A DNA stretch of 8,134 nt from Burkholderiales bacterium. Its GTDB lineage: Bacteria > Pseudomonadota > Gammaproteobacteria > Burkholderiales > Burkholderiaceae_D. A program made the position numbers and the translations under genes. The notes beneath the pieces are model-generated. The model was not told the DNA's origin and did no database searches. It saw only the letters and a program-made list of their open reading frames with translations. The DNA lies in contig SYFN01000015.1 of assembly GCA_005800405.1 (NCBI GenBank), positions 1 to 8,134 of the forward strand, read 5' to 3'. Below, one piece after another: positions 5,603-8,134 of this stretch. Position 1 is the first letter of the stretch. Every line of letters begins with the position of its first letter.

Positions 5603-6616
5603 ATGCAACTCGATATTCGCGCACAAACACTGCTAAAAGCACTGGTTGAACGCTACATAGCTGATGGTCAACCTGTCGGCTCACGCTCGCTGGCAAAAAT
5701 TTCCGGGCTGGATCTCTCGCCTGCGACGATACGCAACATCATGTCCGACCTAGAGGAGCTAGGCCTCGTAGCCAGTCCCCACACCTCGGCAGGCAGAGTG
5801 CCTACGCCGCGCGGCTACCGTCTGTTTGTGAACAGTCTGCTCACCGTACAAAGCATTGATGAAAGCTCGGTCGAATCGCGATTTCAGTCGGGCGTGTCCT
5901 CACAAAAAATCATCGCAAGTGCCGCGCAGGTATTGTCATCGCTATCTCAGTTTGCCGGCGTGGTACTGACACCCCGACGGGAAATGCACTTCCAGCAGAT
6001 CGAATTCCTGAGACTCTCTGAAAAGCGTATTTTGCTCGTCATCGTCGCGCCAGATGGCGACGTGCAAAACCGGTTGATGCTGACCGACATAGATTACACA
6101 CCTGCGCAGCTGGTGCAGGCTGCCAATTACATCAACCAGCACTATGCAGGGCTCTCCTTCGATGATGTGCGTATACAACTGAAAGAAGAACTCAAACAGC
6201 TTCAAAACGACATGACCAGTCTGATGCAGGCCGCCGTCGAGGCTGGTAGCGATGCCATGACCAGTAGCGGGGAAGATATCGTTATTTCCGGAGAGCGCAA
6301 CCTGCTGTCGATTGAAGATCTGTCGTCGAACATGAGTTCACTGCGCGAACTCTTTCATATCTTCGAGCAGAAAACGACGCTCACAGCCCTGCTCGACGTA
6401 TCCAGTAAGGCCACCGGCGTGCAGATTTTCATAGGTGGCGAGTCACAACTGATGCCACTTGAAGCCATGAGCGTGGTGACCGCGCCCTATGAAGCAAATG
6501 GCAAGATTGTTGGAACCCTCGGCGTGATAGGCCCCACTCGCATGGCCTATGAACGGGTGATTCCGATTGTCGACATCACGGCAAGGCTCTTATCAAACGC
6601 CCTCTCACACCCCTGA
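5603..6616 (+). CDS. hrcA: Heat-inducible transcription repressor HrcA
   Basis: HrcA is the dimeric repressor that binds the CIRCE operator of chaperone operons and is kept active by GroEL. The 337-residue product has the N-terminal winged-helix domain (about 1-75) with [12 protein letters not shown] (21-32), [18 protein letters not shown] (38-55) containing the recognition helix, and [19 protein letters not shown] (58-76). The HrcA core follows, including the GVVLTPR segment and a C-terminal GAF-like domain with [22 protein letters not shown], a conserved family signature. It is complete and of normal length. The ATG at 5603 is chosen by family alignment; no ribosome site is present. It lies 167 bp after the HAD gene with the inverted-repeat element between, and converges on fur with only 18 bp separating the stop codons. 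Its target operon is not in this window as far as I can see. Confidence 0.96.
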   Translation: MQLDIRAQTLLKALVERYIADGQPVGSRSLAKISGLDLSPATIRNIMSDLEELGLVASPHTSAGRVPTPRGYRLFVNSLLTVQSIDESSVESRFQSGVSSQKIIASAAQVLSSLSQFAGVVLTPRREMHFQQIEFLRLSEKRILLVIVAPDGDVQNRLMLTDIDYTPAQLVQAANYINQHYAGLSFDDVRIQLKEELKQLQNDMTSLMQAAVEAGSDAMTSSGEDIVISGERNLLSIEDLSSNMSSLRELFHIFEQKTTLTALLDVSSKATGVQIFIGGESQLMPLEAMSVVTAPYEANGKIVGTLGVIGPTRMAYERVIPIVDITARLLSNALSHP

Positions 6617-6634
6617 GCAGAGCCGCCACGCACA

Positions 6635-7063
6635 TCAGGAGCGGTGCGGACAGTTGTCTTTCACACAATTACCGTACAGGGCAAGCGCATGCTCGGAAAG
6701 CTTGAACCCTCGCTCCTCGGCGATACGGTGCTGACGTTTTTCAATTTCATCATCAAAAAACTCTTCCACCAGCCCGCAATCGAGGCAAACCAAATGATCA
6801 TGATGCGAGCCCTCGTTGAGTTCGAAGACTGCCTTGCCTGACTCGAAATGGTTTCGGCTGAGGAGTCCGGCCTGCTCGAATTGGGTGAGGACCCGGTAGA
6901 CGGTTGCCAGACCGACATCAAGATTTTCAGCCAGCAGCAGCTTGTAGACATCCTCGGCGGAGAGGTGACGCACGGCGCTGCCCTGGAAGATTTCAAGAAT
7001 TTTCAGTCGGGGCAGCGTGGCCTTCAATCCACTGGACTTCAGGTCGGCAGGGTTAGTCGGCAT
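6635..7063 (-). CDS. fur: Ferric uptake regulator Fur
   Basis: Fur is the iron-sensing dimeric repressor of iron uptake genes. The 142-residue protein has an N-terminal winged-helix domain with [15 protein letters not shown] (12-26) and the DNA-recognition region [17 protein letters not shown] (51-67), then the metal-binding and dimer domain. The ligands are in place with the same numbering as E. coli Fur: His33, Glu81, His88 and His90 in the HHDHLVC motif (87-93), Glu108, His125, and two cysteine pairs, CLDC (93-96) and CVKDNC (133-138). It is therefore Fur rather than Zur or PerR, as far as sequence allows. The ATG at 7063 has only a weak GAAG upstream. It is convergent with hrcA and divergent from bamE; the neighbourhood fur-bamE-dapB is common in betaproteobacteria. 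Confidence 0.95.
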   Translation of the reverse strand: MPTNPADLKSSGLKATLPRLKILEIFQGSAVRHLSAEDVYKLLLAENLDVGLATVYRVLTQFEQAGLLSRNHFESGKAVFELNEGSHHDHLVCLDCGLVEEFFDDEIEKRQHRIAEERGFKLSEHALALYGNCVKDNCPHRS

Positions 7064-7088
7064 GATTTCGCTTCAGGTAAGGTCAACT

Positions 7089-7103
7089 GCTTTATCATAT
7101 AGC
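7089..7103. repeat. Imperfect 7-1-7 palindrome in the fur-bamE intergenic region
   Basis: GCTTTAT-C-ATATAGC pairs at six of seven positions around a central base and overlaps the candidate -10 of fur. The 7-1-7 geometry is that of Fur-type operators, but the bases match the Fur consensus (TGATAAT-N-ATTATCA) poorly, so it is not called a Fur box. It may be an operator for a different regulator, or chance. Confidence 0.3.
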
Positions 7104-7123
7104 TTTTTGGCCAGTGTGCTCAA
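7094..7123 (-). promoter_or_regulatory. Candidate promoter of fur
   Basis: On the minus strand TTGAGC (complement of 7118-7123, four of six matches to TTGACA) and TATGAT (complement of 7094-7099, five of six matches to TATAAT) are 18 bp apart. Transcription would start near 7087, about 24 bases before the fur ATG. Inference from match only. Confidence 0.38.
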
Positions 7124-7140
7124 TTCACCTACTGAACACC

Positions 7141-7623
7141 ATGATTCTGTCGTTCGCACATCCAATCAAAAGCGTATTCCTGATCGCGCTCGCCACCGCA
7201 AGCCTGAATGGATGCTCGACTGCGAGCAAACTGTTCTCCAGCAAGCCTGGGTCAGTCGAAACCGCAGCCAACGGGAACGGTATCGTCCAGACGGTGCAAA
7301 AATCAAAATTGTTCGGCGTAGTGCCTATCTACCGCCCCGATATTCAGCAGGGTAACTTCATCTCCAAGGAGATGGTCGCACAACTGAGGGTGGGCATGAC
7401 GCCCGAACAAGTTCGTTTCGTGCTCGGTACACCGCTGCTCACCGACGTGTTTCATGAAACACGTTGGGACTATCCATTCCGTATCCGCAAAGGTACTGGT
7501 GAAATTACGAGTAGTCGGGTCGTCGTGTTTTTCAAAGAAGGCCGCGTTTCTCATTTCGAAGGTGGTGATCTGCCCGAAGAAAATGATTATCTACTTCGCA
7601 TTGCGGCACCACAAAATAAATAA
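7141..7623 (+). CDS. bamE: Outer membrane assembly lipoprotein BamE (SmpA/OmlA)
   Basis: BamE is a small lipoprotein of the BAM complex that inserts beta-barrel proteins into the outer membrane, anchored by lipid on the periplasmic face. The 160-residue product starts with a lipoprotein signal: basic residue near 10, hydrophobic stretch (11-22) and a lipobox-like SLNGC with Cys25 as the acylated residue; Asn at the position before Gly is unusual. The mature part carries the SmpA/OmlA signature: [15 protein letters not shown], then [31 protein letters not shown], and a final beta strand [15 protein letters not shown]. The ATG at 7141 is chosen because it places the signal peptide correctly; a GTG nine codons upstream (7114) is open but would add a needless extension. 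No strong ribosome site is seen. It is divergent from fur, and dapB follows after 23 bp without a terminator. Confidence 0.94.
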   Translation: MILSFAHPIKSVFLIALATASLNGCSTASKLFSSKPGSVETAANGNGIVQTVQKSKLFGVVPIYRPDIQQGNFISKEMVAQLRVGMTPEQVRFVLGTPLLTDVFHETRWDYPFRIRKGTGEITSSRVVVFFKEGRVSHFEGGDLPEENDYLLRIAAPQNK

Positions 7624-7646
7624 CAAGCTCTCAAGCTCTTCGTCTG

Positions 7647-8134
7647 ATGAATGCTATGAAAATCGCCGTGGCTGGCGCATCCGGCCGCATGGGTCGAATG
7701 CTGATCGAGGCCATCGCAGCCGATGCTGACGCCGAGCTCGCCGGTGCGCTCGATATACCCGGCGCCACCTGTGTAGGCACTGATGCAACATCGTTTCTGG
7801 GACATGCCTCGGGGGTCCTGATCGAAGCCGAACTGGACCGCGGACTTGCCAATGCGAATTACCTGATCGACTTCACGCGGCCGGAGGGCACGCTGCATCA
7901 TCTGGCTTACTGCGCTGAGCGCGGGATCAAGATGATCATAGGTACTACCGGTTTTGATGAGGCTGGTAAAGCCGCCATTGCCGATGCCGCAAAAAAAACA
8001 GCCATTGTCTTCGCGCCCAACATGAGTGTTGGCGTCAATGTCACTATAAAACTGCTGGAGCTGGCGGCAAAAAGTTTTTCTCACGGCTACGACATCGAAA
8101 TCATCGAAGCACATCATCGGCATAAAGTTGATGC
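7647..8134 (+). CDS. dapB: 4-hydroxy-tetrahydrodipicolinate reductase, 3' part outside window
   Basis: DapB reduces the dihydrodipicolinate-type intermediate with NAD(P)H in the diaminopimelate and lysine pathway, feeding cell wall synthesis. The visible 162 residues contain the Rossmann nucleotide-binding motif VAGASGRMG (8-16), [11 protein letters not shown] (72-82), IIGTTGF (97-103), PNMSVGVN (124-131) and the catalytic [10 protein letters not shown] (151-160), where His156 and Lys160 correspond to the proton donor and substrate lysine of the E. coli enzyme. Two in-frame ATGs, at 7647 and 7656, precede [12 protein letters not shown]; neither has a clear Shine-Dalgarno. E. coli-like proteins start a few residues before the glycine motif, so either is possible and I use the first. 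It lies 23 bp after bamE on the same strand, suggesting one transcript. The C-terminal substrate domain continues beyond the window edge. Confidence 0.96.
   Translation, partial: MNAMKIAVAGASGRMGRMLIEAIAADADAELAGALDIPGATCVGTDATSFLGHASGVLIEAELDRGLANANYLIDFTRPEGTLHHLAYCAERGIKMIIGTTGFDEAGKAAIADAAKKTAIVFAPNMSVGVNVTIKLLELAAKSFSHGYDIEIIEAHHRHKVD

Noticed and set aside
6617..6649. Possible bidirectional terminator between the convergent hrcA and fur genes
   Set aside because: CCGCCACGC and GCGGTGCGG pair imperfectly (seven of nine), one arm lies within fur, and there is no T-run on either side.
7587..8123. Open frame of 178 codons on the minus strand opposite dapB and the end of bamE
   Set aside because: It is antisense to the conserved dapB motifs, has no recognisable domain and no ribosome binding site.

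Overview
The window reads as a chromosomal housekeeping and heat-shock locus of a betaproteobacterium. The evidence is the gene set and its neighbourhood (dnaK, grpE, hemH, recN, nadK, hrcA, fur, bamE, dapB), moderately GC-rich codon use, a proteobacterial sigma-32 promoter, and proteins that align residue for residue with proteobacterial families (the Fur metal ligands carry the same numbers as in E. coli). I cannot fix the genus from the sequence alone. Coding density is high; every gene of normal size is intact except the two cut by the window ends (dnaK at the left, dapB at the right).

Layout, left to right. Minus strand: the first codons of dnaK (1-29), grpE (107-682), hemH (867-1973), recN (2034-3692) and nadK (3747-4661). 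Read in the direction of transcription this is nadK, recN, hemH, then a strong intrinsic terminator (819-846), then a sigma-32 promoter (771-798) that starts the heat-shock unit grpE-dnaK. A second sigma-32-like promoter (74-101) with the same 13-bp spacer sits in the grpE-dnaK gap. Plus strand: a HAD-family phosphatase (4713-5435) divergent from nadK over only 51 bp, a roughly 125-bp inverted-repeat element that looks like a MITE (5432-5560), and hrcA (5603-6616). fur (6635-7063, minus) converges on hrcA with 18 bp between them, and is divergent from bamE (7141-7623), which is followed after 23 bp by dapB (7647 to the window end).

How the genes work together: GrpE and DnaK form the Hsp70 chaperone cycle; HrcA is the CIRCE-binding repressor of chaperone operons, but I found no CIRCE operator here, so grpE/dnaK look sigma-32 driven and HrcA probably acts on a target outside the window (typically groESL). 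HemH makes haem from iron and protoporphyrin while Fur controls iron homeostasis. NadK makes NADP, whose reduced form is a possible cofactor of DapB. RecN is an SMC-like DNA repair protein. BamE is a lipoprotein of the outer-membrane assembly machine.

There is no evidence for a new defence system, phage, CRISPR array or RNA gene. The parts that merit a second look are non-coding: the MITE-like element whose left end supplies the HAD stop codon and whose right end abuts the hrcA promoter, the twin sigma-32 promoters, and possible leaderless transcription of nadK and hrcA.
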